DNA of 64,000 bases from contig NZ_CP076444.2 of the NCBI RefSeq assembly GCF_020023735.2, positions 1,813,501 through 1,877,500 of the forward strand. Reading direction: 5' to 3'. Origin of the DNA: Mycoavidus sp. HKI (lineage in GTDB: Bacteria; Pseudomonadota; Gammaproteobacteria; Burkholderiales; Burkholderiaceae). Made by a program: the position numbers and the translations under genes. The notes beneath the pieces are model-generated. The model worked only from the letters and a program-made list of their open reading frames with translations. It did not search any database and was not told where the DNA came from. Positions 10,193 to 19,429 of this stretch are shown piece after piece (within the stretch, counting starts at the first letter, position 1; every line of letters begins with the position of its first letter).

Positions 10193-11966
10193 CGCCGGTT
10201 TCCGCAGGCACAAAACCACCACGTTGCATGCGCCATAATTCAGTGTAGCAGCCTTCATTCGCCAGTAAGCTGGCATGCGAACCATCTTCCACAATCATGC
10301 CATTTTGAAAAACTAAAATTCGATCCATTTCAACCAATGTAGATAAACGATGTGCAATCACAATCGTAGTACGCCCAGGCATTAATTGCGCTAGGCCATC
10401 TTGGACATATTTTTCTGTAATTGAATCCAACGCAGAAGTGGCTTCGTCCAAAATTAAAATCGGCGCGCCTTTTAATAAAGCACGGGCAATTGCAATCCGT
10501 TGACGTTGCCCACCCGATAATTTAGTTCCTCGCTCTCCCACCAACGTTTGATAGCCGTCCGAAAGTTGCTGAATAAATTCATCGCAATGGGCCAACCGAG
10601 CCGCTTCATACACTTCCTTATCGCTGGCTTGTGGCTTGCCATAGCGGATATTTTCCAGTACATCACGATGGAACATCACTGGCTCTTGCGGGATAAAGCT
10701 AATTTGTTCGTATAAAGAGGCTTGTGTCACCTGACGTATATCCTGCCCATCAATTAAAATACGGCCTGCGTCCAGATCGTAGTAACGCAGAATAAGCTGG
10801 ACAAATGAGGTTTTACCACTGCCTGATAAACCTACTAAACCCACCTTTTGTCCCGCCGGCACCACGATTGATTTATCTTGAAACAGATTACGCTTAGCGT
10901 GATAGCTAAAAGTTGCACGTTCAAAGACAATTTCCCCACGAGTGACCTTTAAAGGGACAGCATCTGGCGCATCTTGCACTTCTGGCTCAGCCTGGATAAA
11001 AGTCAAGGCTTGACGACAGACGCCAACTTCCTTGAATAAATTAGGCAATTGCGCACCTGCCATCCAAGCCATACCCATGATGCTAAATGTAGCGTTTAGA
11101 ATGAGCAAAGTCTCGCCAATTGACAAATGCCCTTCACGCCAAGCATAGATGATCCCACCCATCTGCACCATGCCAATACATACAAAAGCGGCAACACCCA
11201 GTGCGAGCTTCATTCTTTCAATATAAAACAACGATGTGGTTTGTTTAGATTGCTCATGCTGCTGGTAAGACAACAGGTTTCGATATTCAAACCGTTGCCG
11301 CGCGAAGATACGCACACTCACCACATTGCTAATCACATCAACAATCCTGCCTTGTAAGGTGCTCCGTGCTTGTGCATGCTCTTCCGAGCGCTGATTGCAA
11401 CCGTCCGCAAAATACATACAAATGCCGATATGGATCACAATCCAAACCGCAAAAGTAATCACAAAAAATGGTTTGAAAGTGGCGAACACCGCCAACACCA
11501 CTAACGTAGAGACGATGGTGGGGATAAACAGAGCCATCACCATTTCAAAGATACGGACTGGACTTTGCGTAATATCCGTAATCTTATTAGACAAGCTGCC
11601 CGCTAAGTTATTCGCGAAAAAACGATGAGAGTGCTGCAGCAAGTAATCGAAAACCGTCGTGCGCACCTTAGCCTCAAAGCGGGGGAAAAGCCAGGCAAAA
11701 CAAAACCCTTGCAAACGGTACATCCCTTCAATCAGCAGCCAACCTCCCACCAGCATAATAAATAATGGCAGAAAGGTTTTGTCAAACGACATGAGCGCGG
11801 GTTGATAGCTTTCCATCGCATCAACCAGCAACTTGACCAAATAAGGCCAAAGAATCGCATCGCCAGTCCAGGCTAACGCGCACAATTGACTACCGACGAA
11901 CTGCCAACGGTAGGGCCGAATGAAATACCAGAGAAAAGCGGAGAGTTTTTTGGGGAGTATTAGCAT
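10176..11966 (-). CDS. ABC transporter, fused permease and ATPase (MsbA-like half exporter)
   Basis: 596 residues. An N-terminal six-helix exporter domain covers about residues 20-320. A nucleotide-binding domain follows, with Walker A GLSGSGKTS near residue 385, signature LSGGQRQRIAIARALL, Walker B ILILDEATSALDS and H-loop IVIAHRLS. The substrate cannot be read from the sequence; lipid or drug export is typical of this family. It is clearly similar in layout and motifs to the second exporter at 38132. It overlaps msrA downstream. Confidence 0.93.
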   Translation of the reverse strand: MLILPKKLSAFLWYFIRPYRWQFVGSQLCALAWTGDAILWPYLVKLLVDAMESYQPALMSFDKTFLPLFIMLVGGWLLIEGMYRLQGFCFAWLFPRFEAKVRTTVFDYLLQHSHRFFANNLAGSLSNKITDITQSPVRIFEMVMALFIPTIVSTLVVLAVFATFKPFFVITFAVWIVIHIGICMYFADGCNQRSEEHAQARSTLQGRIVDVISNVVSVRIFARQRFEYRNLLSYQQHEQSKQTTSLFYIERMKLALGVAAFVCIGMVQMGGIIYAWREGHLSIGETLLILNATFSIMGMAWMAGAQLPNLFKEVGVCRQALTFIQAEPEVQDAPDAVPLKVTRGEIVFERATFSYHAKRNLFQDKSIVVPAGQKVGLVGLSGSGKTSFVQLILRYYDLDAGRILIDGQDIRQVTQASLYEQISFIPQEPVMFHRDVLENIRYGKPQASDKEVYEAARLAHCDEFIQQLSDGYQTLVGERGTKLSGGQRQRIAIARALLKGAPILILDEATSALDSITEKYVQDGLAQLMPGRTTIVIAHRLSTLVEMDRILVFQNGMIVEDGSHASLLANEGCYTELWRMQRGGFVPAETGDEGTT

Positions 11967-12092
11967 AAACTAAAATGGTTTGATCTATCAAACTAAGGAC
12001 TTTTTATTTAAAAACACTCGCTATTAGCAGTCAATTTCGCTAAGATAAAGATGTAACTTGCATCAAATTTTAATCAAAAAGGAACTTATACC

Positions 12093-12395
12093 ATGTTAAA
12101 AGTTGATAAGGAAAAACTCATGACCGATATCAAAACTATTTTGCTCGATGCTGAGGACCTCCTAAAGCAAGCATCCACTGCTACCGGCCAACAAGCTACT
12201 GAGTTGCGCGAAAAAGCCCTTGCACAACTTGCACAGGCAAAAGAAAAAGCAGCCGATATACAAGTTGTCGTCGTCGAAAAAGGCCGAATGGCTGCTCGCG
12301 CCACAGATGATTATGTACACAACCATCCGTGGCAAGCAACTGGGATCGCGGCTGGTGTTGGTATTCTAATTGGCCTGTTGATTAACCGCAAATAA
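12093..12395 (+). CDS. DUF883 family membrane-anchored protein (ElaB/YqjD-like)
   Basis: 100 residues: a charged, alanine-rich helical N-terminal part and a C-terminal hydrophobic segment (GIAAGVGILIGLLINRK), the usual layout of ElaB/YqjD proteins. In E. coli such proteins anchor stationary-phase ribosomes to the inner membrane and are RpoS-dependent; that role is known for relatives, not shown here. Ribosome site AAGGA before the ATG. It heads a three-gene run resembling yqjD-yqjE-yqjK. Confidence 0.88.
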   Translation: MLKVDKEKLMTDIKTILLDAEDLLKQASTATGQQATELREKALAQLAQAKEKAADIQVVVVEKGRMAARATDDYVHNHPWQATGIAAGVGILIGLLINRK

Positions 12396-12412
12396 GCATA
12401 GCGGCGGCCAAT

Positions 12413-12790
12413 ATGCAAGATAAACAACCTCAACCCGGCGCACTCAACCGTCTCCTCAGTTCGATTTTAGCGCTCGCCCAAACACGTCTTGAGTTAGCAG
12501 GAATCGAGTTGGCTGAAGAAAAAGCACGATTATTTTCCCTGCTCTTTCTCAGTTTCATCGCCTTATTATTTGGCACGATCGCGCTCACTACGTTGACGGC
12601 CTTAATTGTAACAGTGCTGTGGGACACACATCGGTGGCAAACGCTGGCAGCGCTGGCTTCTGTATACTCGGTCGCCGCCTTATTTTGCCTGTGCGCTATC
12701 CGTGCCAAATTGCGCAAAGCAGCGGTGCCTTTCGAGGCCACCCTTGCAGAATTTAGGAAAAATCATGAGGCATTCGGGAAAACACCTTGA
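12413..12790 (+). CDS. Phage-holin-family/YqjE-like membrane protein
   Basis: 125 residues with two predicted membrane helices (about LFSLLFLSFIALLFGTIALTT and ALAALASVYSVAALFCLCAI) after an amphipathic N-terminus. This is the pattern of the Phage_holin_3_6/DUF1469 (YqjE) family. It follows the DUF883 gene by 17 bases and overlaps the next gene by 26 bases, as in the yqjDEK arrangement. Function unknown; membrane-associated. Confidence 0.85.
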   Translation: MQDKQPQPGALNRLLSSILALAQTRLELAGIELAEEKARLFSLLFLSFIALLFGTIALTTLTALIVTVLWDTHRWQTLAALASVYSVAALFCLCAIRAKLRKAAVPFEATLAEFRKNHEAFGKTP

Positions 12791-13127
12791 GCGCGTAATG
12801 CGTAAAGAGTTGCTGCTCATTCGCGCTGATCTTGAACGCGCTGAGCTTACTCAAGCAAGAGCGGAATTAAATAATAAATTCGGGTATTTCAGTTGGCTCA
12901 AGGGGTTATTGCCCCAGCCAGCCGTCGCTAGCGCGCTAGGTAAGAGTCCTTTGCGCTGGCGCGATTACCCTATGCTGAGTTCAGCGTTATCGTTATTGCT
13001 ACTTGTTCGCCCAAGCTGGCTAGGCGCATTCCGTACGGTTAAACCACTCGCAAAATGGACCGCCCTCGGAGTAACTGTCTGGAAGGGGATTCGTCTCTGG
13101 CGTCGTATCGTCCCCCATCGGCGCTGA
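12765..13127 (+). CDS. YqjK/DUF3318-like small basic protein
   Basis: 120 residues, strongly basic, with an N-terminal helix (MRKELLLIRADLERAEL) and a short hydrophobic stretch (YPMLSSALSLLLLVRPSWLGAF). I chose the ATG at 12765 because AGGA lies seven bases before it; a later ATG at 12798 is possible. Overlap with the upstream gene suggests coupled translation. Position and composition match the third member of yqjDEK-type clusters; no biochemical function can be read. Confidence 0.75.
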   Translation: MRHSGKHLERVMRKELLLIRADLERAELTQARAELNNKFGYFSWLKGLLPQPAVASALGKSPLRWRDYPMLSSALSLLLLVRPSWLGAFRTVKPLAKWTALGVTVWKGIRLWRRIVPHRR

Positions 13128-13149
13128 TCCTACGCTTTAGGCAACTCTG

Positions 13150-13629
13150 TTAGCGCCCCTGCCAGCAATACGTCACGATTTCAGCGCTTGTTTGAGGGGC
13201 TTTGCCCGCTACCTCATTCGAGCGCCGTCCATTCGCATCAAGCAAATATTTACCGCAAACATCGCCACTCATCGGCCCCGCGCTGACCGGCTCAGCTTCT
13301 ATTGTATAGCCCCCGTTCACCTCGTTTTGGGCGCGCACGCGTAAACTATATACCGCCGTTGCGTCTGGCGGCGCTTGCTCAAAGCCGATAGGCAATGCCC
13401 TCGCTTTACTGCTGGCGATTCTATTAGGATCTGCAGCTCTATATTCAATCATCTGTGCCGCCCGATAGAGAGCGGTACAAGCCGCCAAACGATGTCCGCG
13501 CCGGCTATAATTTTGATAGCTAGGAATAACATAAAAATTGACTAGCGCAATAATCGCCAGCGCCACCATTAATTCAAGCAGACTCATGCCAGACAAATCA
13601 TGAGGTTGGCAGTGTTTCTTTTTTATCAC
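13150..13629 (-). CDS. pilE: Type IV pilin, PilE-like minor pilin
   Basis: 159 residues. A short basic leader ends at G14, followed by the mature methylated N-terminus MSLLELMVALAIIAL with Glu at +5, the prepilin peptidase (PilD) pattern. The C-terminal domain has two cysteines (DVCGKYLL and VTYCWQGR) that probably form the pilin disulfide loop. Last gene of a minor-pilin run. In Burkholderia and Pseudomonas pilY1 separates pilX from pilE, but only 75 bases do here. Confidence 0.88.
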   Translation of the reverse strand: MIKKKHCQPHDLSGMSLLELMVALAIIALVNFYVIPSYQNYSRRGHRLAACTALYRAAQMIEYRAADPNRIASSKARALPIGFEQAPPDATAVYSLRVRAQNEVNGGYTIEAEPVSAGPMSGDVCGKYLLDANGRRSNEVAGKAPQTSAEIVTYCWQGR

Positions 13630-13704
13630 TGGATCCTACCCGTGCTAAAGCACAGTAACCCACGCTGCGGCCTAAATATGAGCCGCACCATGGCATTATG
13701 AAAA

Positions 13705-14262
13705 TTAATCGGGCCGCGCCACTATCGAACGCCATCTATGGTGTAGGGCCCCCCGGTCAAATACGATGATAGATTGCGCCCATGCCTGTGCTTCAAGCGT
13801 TGCGCCAAAGCCACGAACGGTTACCAAATAAATAGCTTGTTTAGCTTGCGTCGGCACCAATGATGGGGATGATGGCAATGAGGACAGCTGCGCTGGCTTG
13901 GTCTCAATCAAACATTGCGGCGGTTTGGCCGTATCTGGCCATGAGATGGCGAGGCTAAACGCCGCCGGCTGTAGACCATTAAATGCAGCAGGCGTACGCC
14001 AATAAGCTGGCTCACCCTCACCTAGCCAGTTGCGTACTGGCGCATGTCCGTTGACCAGCCTGCGCAGACATAAGATCAAGCCGGCATCCGCTGCGTGCAG
14101 CGCTCGCACATTGTCTTCTCGATTCACCGCAGTACGCGTATCCAATATCACTCTATGCAGAGTCGAGATGGCAAGTAATTGCAAAATAGCCACTAAAGTG
14201 AGTACTAACAACAAGACTGTACCCAGCTGGCGAGCAGGCCAATCGTGACAGACCACTACCAT
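13705..14262 (-). CDS. pilX: Minor pilin PilX-like assembly protein
   Basis: 185 residues. The N-terminal hydrophobic segment after RQLG (TVLLLVLTLVAILQLLAIS) fits PilX, which often lacks the +5 Glu. The middle shows a PilX-typical ALHAADAGL region around residue 50. PilX helps prime pilus assembly together with the other minor pilins. Its start overlaps the end of pilW by about 7 bases. Confidence 0.82.
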   Translation of the reverse strand: MVVVCHDWPARQLGTVLLLVLTLVAILQLLAISTLHRVILDTRTAVNREDNVRALHAADAGLILCLRRLVNGHAPVRNWLGEGEPAYWRTPAAFNGLQPAAFSLAISWPDTAKPPQCLIETKPAQLSSLPSSPSLVPTQAKQAIYLVTVRGFGATLEAQAWAQSIIVFDRGALHHRWRSIVARPD

Positions 14263-15104
14263 GCTAGGCCACGCTGATTACGCAAGGCAACCCACGCCGT
14301 CAAAGCCTCACGCGGCAGGCCATCAGAGGCCACCATACGCACCCCATCACAATCAATATACGAGGTTGCCAAACTCCGTTGCACCCCGCGTACAACTACG
14401 CACAGCTCAACCGCGACCACCTGCGGCCACCCGGCAGGCGGCACTTCACTCGCCGCCACCAGCCGGCTCGCGCCTATCAGCCAATAGCGTACGCGTAAGC
14501 GCTCGATGCCTTCAGCCACCGGCTGGGCAACCCCATAGCGGCCACTTCCCTCACAATATAATTCTGGCTCGCCGGTCGATCGACTAACGCGCACAAAAAA
14601 TCGATTGACGGCAAGCGCCGGCATACCTGCTCTGTGTTCATCCTCAATCGCGATAGCTTGCCCCAAACAATCTGTAGCGGACCCCTCCGCACTGGCCCAA
14701 GTGCTGACCTCATCAGCCATATAGCGCACTTCAATGCCATCTGAGCGACCTGCTGCAGTTGGCTCACAGACCGTTGCATGAGGCGTTGAACCTAGCGTAT
14801 TGCGCGAATGCCCCAAGCCACATCCTAAAATAGCTGCGCCCGGAATGGCATTGCCTGGCGTGGCAAAACCCGCTAGGCGCACATGCACACTGATTAGCTG
14901 CAAAGCAGCCAAGCCGGCATCAATACGGCGCGCGCGTTGCGCAATATGCTCAAATAGCTCGCGCTGCCCACGATAGAGTGTCAAAGCCACCAATGTAATC
15001 AAGCTCCCTAGGGCAACAGCAATAATCAACTCTAATAGAGTGTGCCCATAGATGCCGCGAGGTTCTGCGAGATTTACCCGGCGCACTTTATTCAGCTGAC
15101 TCAT
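14256..15104 (-). CDS. pilW: Minor pilin PilW-like assembly protein
   Basis: 282 residues. The class III signal is GIYG followed by HTLLELIIAVALGSLITLVAL, with Glu at +5. The long C-terminal domain contains the SDGIEVRYMADE segment typical of PilW and three or more cysteines. I chose the ATG at 15104, two bases beyond the pilV stop; the frame is open upstream into pilV, but those residues do not look like a pilin leader. It sits in the order pilV-pilW-pilX. Confidence 0.86.
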   Translation of the reverse strand: MSQLNKVRRVNLAEPRGIYGHTLLELIIAVALGSLITLVALTLYRGQRELFEHIAQRARRIDAGLAALQLISVHVRLAGFATPGNAIPGAAILGCGLGHSRNTLGSTPHATVCEPTAAGRSDGIEVRYMADEVSTWASAEGSATDCLGQAIAIEDEHRAGMPALAVNRFFVRVSRSTGEPELYCEGSGRYGVAQPVAEGIERLRVRYWLIGASRLVAASEVPPAGWPQVVAVELCVVVRGVQRSLATSYIDCDGVRMVASDGLPREALTAWVALRNQRGLAW

Positions 15105-15106
15105 AC

Positions 15107-15556
15107 TTATTTGGCAACGGCCAGCACGACACATTGCTCTATCGCCTCTGTGGCGTTGGATGGACACTCATCAGCAGCACTCCGTTCCGGATCAAAGTGA
15201 CTCAACCATTGGGCGGGTCTTTGCCAATGCAACACAATCAATCGAGTCTCAGGCGCTTGGTCAATAATGCGTATCCCACCAGACGGCAGTAAGTTAGCGG
15301 CACGTGTTTGCCACTCCGTGGCAACACGAGTGGCCGGATAACCAGCGCGCAGCGCTTCAGCCGCAGCATCGGCTAAGTTCAGGGCATGAGTACGCCAAAG
15401 TATCGACTGCTGGGAACGCACGGCCCATAGCTGGATACGCATTGTGCCAAGCGCCGCCAGCCCAATTAGCCATAGGGCGAGCATCACTTCAAGCAGAGAA
15501 TCGCCCGGCATAAAGCGCACCCAATGCTTTAGCTGGCGTAATTTGCAGCGACACAT
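15107..15556 (-). CDS. pilV: Minor pilin PilV-like protein
   Basis: 149 residues. The prepilin-type N-terminus is MPG followed by DSLLEVMLALWLIGLAALG, again with Glu at +5. The ATG at 15556 leaves a 16-residue basic leader and overlaps the end of fimT by 28 bases. A later ATG directly before PGDSLLEV is also possible. The body includes DAAAEALRAGYPATRV, typical of PilV-like proteins. Confidence 0.82.
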   Translation of the reverse strand: MCRCKLRQLKHWVRFMPGDSLLEVMLALWLIGLAALGTMRIQLWAVRSQQSILWRTHALNLADAAAEALRAGYPATRVATEWQTRAANLLPSGGIRIIDQAPETRLIVLHWQRPAQWLSHFDPERSAADECPSNATEAIEQCVVLAVAK

Positions 15557-16122
15557 GAGCCATTCATAATCCGGCTGCGGCCGCCTGCCGCAACCCGCAC
15601 ACAGCGGCACACTCTAACGTGACAAGAGCCAGCAGCGGCCGTGCGAGCAGCAATTTCAAAACTGCGAAAGCCACCTATCACCTGCCCAGCAGGCGGCGTG
15701 AATGAGAGGGGTGCAGACGCACCTTGAATCGTAACCGCCTCAATCGGTGCTTGTATTCGCAAAACCTGAATATCTCTACGCTGCTCAAGATGAGTTGGCA
15801 ATTCAGCGAGCACCAAATAACCGCTGGCCCAGTTGTTGAGTCCCGTTGCTGCCCGCTGTTTATGATTTGCGGAGCAGCGCCCCTGACCGTCATCACGGCA
15901 GACGGTAATGCGCATGGCACGCCGGATTGCTTCGCTGCGCGCATAGGTCAATGTCGCCAGCAACGCCTGCGCTTGCATCTCTACATGATCACGCACCAGC
16001 CAATCCCTAACCGATGGCGTTGCCGCCACTGCCATCGCTGCTAACACGCTCAGCACAAGCAAAAGCTCAAGCAGCATAAAACCCGCGTTGACCGGCCAGA
16101 TCACGTAACGATACCGCATCAA
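15529..16122 (-). CDS. fimT: Prepilin protein FimT/GspH family
   Basis: 197 residues. The prepilin signal is NAG followed by FMLLELLLVLSVLAAMAVA, with Glu at +5. The GspH domain shows ATLTYARSEAIRRAMRITVCRDD, a hallmark of FimT/FimU pseudopilins that form the pilus tip complex. Several cysteines are near the C-terminus. First gene of the five-gene minor-pilin run, divergent from the metal-transport operon across about 200 bases. Confidence 0.87.
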   Translation of the reverse strand: MMRYRYVIWPVNAGFMLLELLLVLSVLAAMAVAATPSVRDWLVRDHVEMQAQALLATLTYARSEAIRRAMRITVCRDDGQGRCSANHKQRAATGLNNWASGYLVLAELPTHLEQRRDIQVLRIQAPIEAVTIQGASAPLSFTPPAGQVIGGFRSFEIAARTAAAGSCHVRVCRCVRVAAGGRSRIMNGSCVAANYAS

Positions 16123-16329
16123 AATTTCCCTTTCAGCACCGCATCAACTCTGCGCGCCCCAAAATACGCTAGCGCCACCCTTTTACCTACGCCTTTGCTG
16201 CTCACTGTACGCAACTGAACACGCTCGCGCAATCGGCCAAAAGATAGAGTTAAAGCAGTCATTCCAGTAACGAGGCGTTATCTGGTATATCATCTGGCCT
16301 ACTCAAGCTTTTTCTTTTTCGGTTGCCTC

Positions 16330-17268
16330 ATGTCTATTTCGATTCAGCGCATGTCCGCTTGTATTGCCCGTTTTTTATTGTCGATAAGCTTATTTGCCGT
16401 TAGTACATTTGCACTAGCGCAGAGCACGTCGCAACCCGCTGCTGCCTCAGCCGACGCGCCACCACGCCTGCTGCTGGTTGCCGCGGAGAATTTTTATGGC
16501 GATGTCCTGGCCCAACTAGGCGGTGAACATGTCACCGTCACCAGCCTCATCACTCAGCCCAATCAAGACCCACACCTCTTCGAGGCCAGTCCATCCACTG
16601 CGCGCCAGCTGGCTAATGCTCGCCTGGTGGTATATAACGGCGCTGATTATGATCCATGGCTACCCAAGCTGTTAGCTGCCTCAAAAGCGCCGCAGCGCGA
16701 GCAGATTGTGGTGGCTTCACTGGTCGGCAAGAAAGCCGGGGATAACCCCCATCTTTGGTATTTACCGGAAACAATGCCCGCGCTGGGTGCTGCGGTTACC
16801 GCTTTTTTAATTCGCGCTGATAAAACTCACCAAGATGATTACAACGCACGTCTTACAGCATTTCTTGCTTCATTAAAGCCGATTGAGACAAAAATTGCCG
16901 CACTACGGGCAAAATATCGCGGCACACCGGTCACGGCGACAGAGCCTATCCTGGGTTATCTCATGGAAGCACTTGAACTCAAAGTCAGCAATGCGCGCTT
17001 TCAACAGGCCATCATGAACGACACCGAGCCAAGCGCTGCCGATATCGCCGCCTTTGAAACAGATCTCCGGCAACGGCGAGTAAACGTATTGATCTACAAT
17101 GCGCAGACCTCGGATGAAATGACCCGGCATATGCTCAAACTCGCTCGTGCGGCTCAAATTGCCGTGGTCAATGTTAGTGAAACCAAACCTGCTGATATCT
17201 CGTATCAAGCATGGATACTGTCACAATTAAACGCGCTCGAACAAGCACTCGCAGGACCGCCAAAATGA
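16330..17268 (+). CDS. Zinc/manganese-type ABC transporter substrate-binding protein
   Basis: 312 residues of the cluster A-I metal-binding family. A signal peptide ends around FALAQS. Likely metal ligands are the His of QDPHLFEASPS and of NPHLWYLPET, with a Glu in TATEPILGYLMEAL where classical ZnuA has His. The final acidic segment is NVSETKP. There is no His-rich loop. The stop overlaps the start of the ATPase gene as ATGA. The cognate metal (Zn, Mn or Fe) cannot be fixed from sequence. Confidence 0.88.
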   Translation: MSISIQRMSACIARFLLSISLFAVSTFALAQSTSQPAAASADAPPRLLLVAAENFYGDVLAQLGGEHVTVTSLITQPNQDPHLFEASPSTARQLANARLVVYNGADYDPWLPKLLAASKAPQREQIVVASLVGKKAGDNPHLWYLPETMPALGAAVTAFLIRADKTHQDDYNARLTAFLASLKPIETKIAALRAKYRGTPVTATEPILGYLMEALELKVSNARFQQAIMNDTEPSAADIAAFETDLRQRRVNVLIYNAQTSDEMTRHMLKLARAAQIAVVNVSETKPADISYQAWILSQLNALEQALAGPPK

Positions 17269-18110
17269 ACCCCAATAGGATGCCCGATCAGGGCGCCAAC
17301 CACGGTAAAAACGCGATTGAGCTGGCACACGTCACGCTTGACCTTGGCAAGCACACCGTTTTGCGTGACATTACCCTGTCCATTCAACAAGGTGAATTTA
17401 TCGGCTTGCTGGGTCCAAATGGCGCAGGTAAAACGACGCTATTGCGCGCCCTGCTAGGCCTGATTACACCACGGACAGGCACACTGCGGGTACTCGGCGC
17501 CAACGTCATGCGCGGCAATCCGGTGATTGGCTATATGCCGCAAGCGCGCAGTGTCAGCGCTTACCCGCACCTATCTGGCTTTGATTTTATTGCCTGCGCA
17601 GCCAACGGACATCGCTGGGGCTTACCTTGGATGGATCGTGCGGCGCGGCGTTCAGTTGAGCACGCGTTAGAACTTGTCGACGCTCAAGATTTAGCAAAAC
17701 GAGCCCTCTCCAATATGTCTGGCGGCGAACGACAGCGGCTTTTGCTCGCACAATGCTTGCTTGGCCAGCCACGCTTGTTATTGCTTGACGAACCTTTAAT
17801 CAGCCTTGACCCCTCGCATCAACACAGTATCGTTGAATTAGTCCGCCGTATCCAACAGCAACTTGATATCACGGTATTATTTAGCGCCCATGAACTTAAT
17901 CCGCTGTTGCATGTACTTGACCGCGTGCTCTATCTCGGCCGCGGCAGTGCGGCTTTAGGTGAGATTGATGAAGTCATTACCCGCCCTGTGCTGTCCCGGT
18001 TATATGGTTCAGCCATCGAAGTATTACGTATGAATGGCCGCATCTTTGTGATGTCTGGCACCAGCGAAATTGAAAAAGACGAGCACCGCCACCACCATGA
18101 CCATGTTTGA
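17265..18110 (+). CDS. Metal ABC transporter ATP-binding protein (ZnuC-like)
   Basis: 281 residues. Walker A is GPNGAGKT, the signature is MSGGERQRLLLAQCLL, Walker B is LLLLDEPLISLDP and the H-loop is FSAHELNP. The ATG at 17265 overlaps the binding-protein stop. The C-terminus carries a His-rich tail (EHRHHHDHV), a metal-binding feature consistent with zinc sensing or handling. The tail-coding bases overlap the start of the permease gene. Confidence 0.92.
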   Translation: MNPNRMPDQGANHGKNAIELAHVTLDLGKHTVLRDITLSIQQGEFIGLLGPNGAGKTTLLRALLGLITPRTGTLRVLGANVMRGNPVIGYMPQARSVSAYPHLSGFDFIACAANGHRWGLPWMDRAARRSVEHALELVDAQDLAKRALSNMSGGERQRLLLAQCLLGQPRLLLLDEPLISLDPSHQHSIVELVRRIQQQLDITVLFSAHELNPLLHVLDRVLYLGRGSAALGEIDEVITRPVLSRLYGSAIEVLRMNGRIFVMSGTSEIEKDEHRHHHDHV

Positions 18111-18891
18111 ATATGATTTTATGATTAATGCCTTCGCCGCTTCTGGGATGGTTGCGGTAGTCGCAGGTATGGTTGGCTTTTTTCTTGTGTTGCGACAGCA
18201 AAGCTTTGCTGGACATGCGCTCTCACATGTCGGCTTCACGGGCGCTACGGGCGCAGCATTATTCGGCATTGCGCCACTATGGGGTTTACTGGGTTTTACG
18301 TTAGCCGCCGGTATGGCAATGGGCGCCCTAGGTGAAAAGCTAAGCGGGCGTGATGTTGCAATCGGCATGATTTTATCGTTATCGCTTGGCTTTGGTTTGC
18401 TTTTTTTGCATTTTTTTACTGCCTACGCAACGCAAGTGAGTGCGCTTTTATTTGGCAATGTCCTTGGCGTCAGCACCTCGATGCTAAGCATTCTGGCAAT
18501 CCTTAGCTTTTTCTGCTTAGCGGCACTCGCACTGATTATGCGACCGTTAATCTTCGCCACGCTGCAGCCTGAACTCGCACAAGCCAAAGGACTCTCTTTA
18601 CGGCTTGTATCCGTGCTGTTCTTGGCCCTAGTTGCGCTAGCCGTAGTCGCGTGTACACAAATCGTCGGCGTGCTACTCGTCTTCACTTTAATGGTGGGTC
18701 CAGCAGCTGCCGCACAAAACTTGACCACCCGACTAGGCATGGGTATCGCGGTCTCGGCACTTTTTGCCCTGCTCCAATCATGGGCTGGCATTACTCTCGC
18801 CTATTACACTGATTGGCCAACCAGTTTCTGGATCACCGCATTAAGCGCATTAGTCTACGGCTTAAGCCTCGTTAGTAAGTGGCGTAACTGA
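18097..18891 (+). CDS. Metal ABC transporter permease (ZnuB-like)
   Basis: 264 residues with about eight membrane helices, of the ABC-3 family. Typical marks are GMVAVVAGMVGFFLVLRQQSFAGHALSH near the N-terminus and VGVLLVFTLMVGPAAAA late in the protein. The start at 18097 lies inside the ATPase gene by 14 bases; 18103 is the alternative. Third and last gene of the importer operon. Accessory DNA begins directly after its stop. Confidence 0.92.
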   Translation: MTMFEYDFMINAFAASGMVAVVAGMVGFFLVLRQQSFAGHALSHVGFTGATGAALFGIAPLWGLLGFTLAAGMAMGALGEKLSGRDVAIGMILSLSLGFGLLFLHFFTAYATQVSALLFGNVLGVSTSMLSILAILSFFCLAALALIMRPLIFATLQPELAQAKGLSLRLVSVLFLALVALAVVACTQIVGVLLVFTLMVGPAAAAQNLTTRLGMGIAVSALFALLQSWAGITLAYYTDWPTSFWITALSALVYGLSLVSKWRN

Positions 18892-18899
18892 TTTTTGTG

Positions 18900-19030
18900 C
18901 AGCCAGCGGTCACAACGATATAAGGAAATTGCTTATGAGGTGGGTATCGAAACCAAAAATATGGCAAATCGGCCCGCCGGAATTGGATATTTAGTATTTG
19001 CATCGCATCATCATCTCTCAAGAAAAATGA
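18900..19030 (+). pseudogene. Possible remnant of a LuxR/sigma-type HTH gene
   Basis: One open frame from about 18913 reads RYKEIAYEVGIETKNMANR, which resembles the start of a LuxR- or sigma-region-4-type recognition helix (xKEIAxxLGIxxKTVxNR). It has no start, no partner domain, and ends near 19038 inside the tail of the NLR pseudogene. If real, it is a broken fragment from an earlier insertion. The match is short and may be chance. Confidence 0.25.
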
Positions 19031-19429
19031 GAAAATAAGCACTGCTTGTTCGTCGAGGATACTGACTTCCCAGTCGATGGATTGGATTGCTTCGTAGACA
19101 GAATATCGAGTGCTCCGCGGTTTGACGGCATGCTAGTGATCTTCTTATCTGTCTCGTGTAGATTTAAAGGTAGAGACGGCTCACTTATCGCGCCGCGCTG
19201 CTTTAAAAGCTGCTTATTCATTCGGCTTAAGCCCTGTACGCCTTGGGTAGAGGTATCCGTCACGGTAAGCAGAGCATGTGTCGAACTCCAGCGCAAGCGC
19301 ACCTGATATTGATCCCCTTCTTTTATCACCTGCCACAAGCGAACTGATCTATCTCTACAGCCGGTCACCAAATAGTTGCGGTCGCGGGTTACGTTCCAGG
19401 CGACACTCAAGACTGTTTTGTGAAAACCT

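Noticed and set aside
16260..16300. Zur box before the metal importer
   Set aside because: GTTATCTGGTATATCA is only loosely palindromic and does not match the known Zur consensus well enough.
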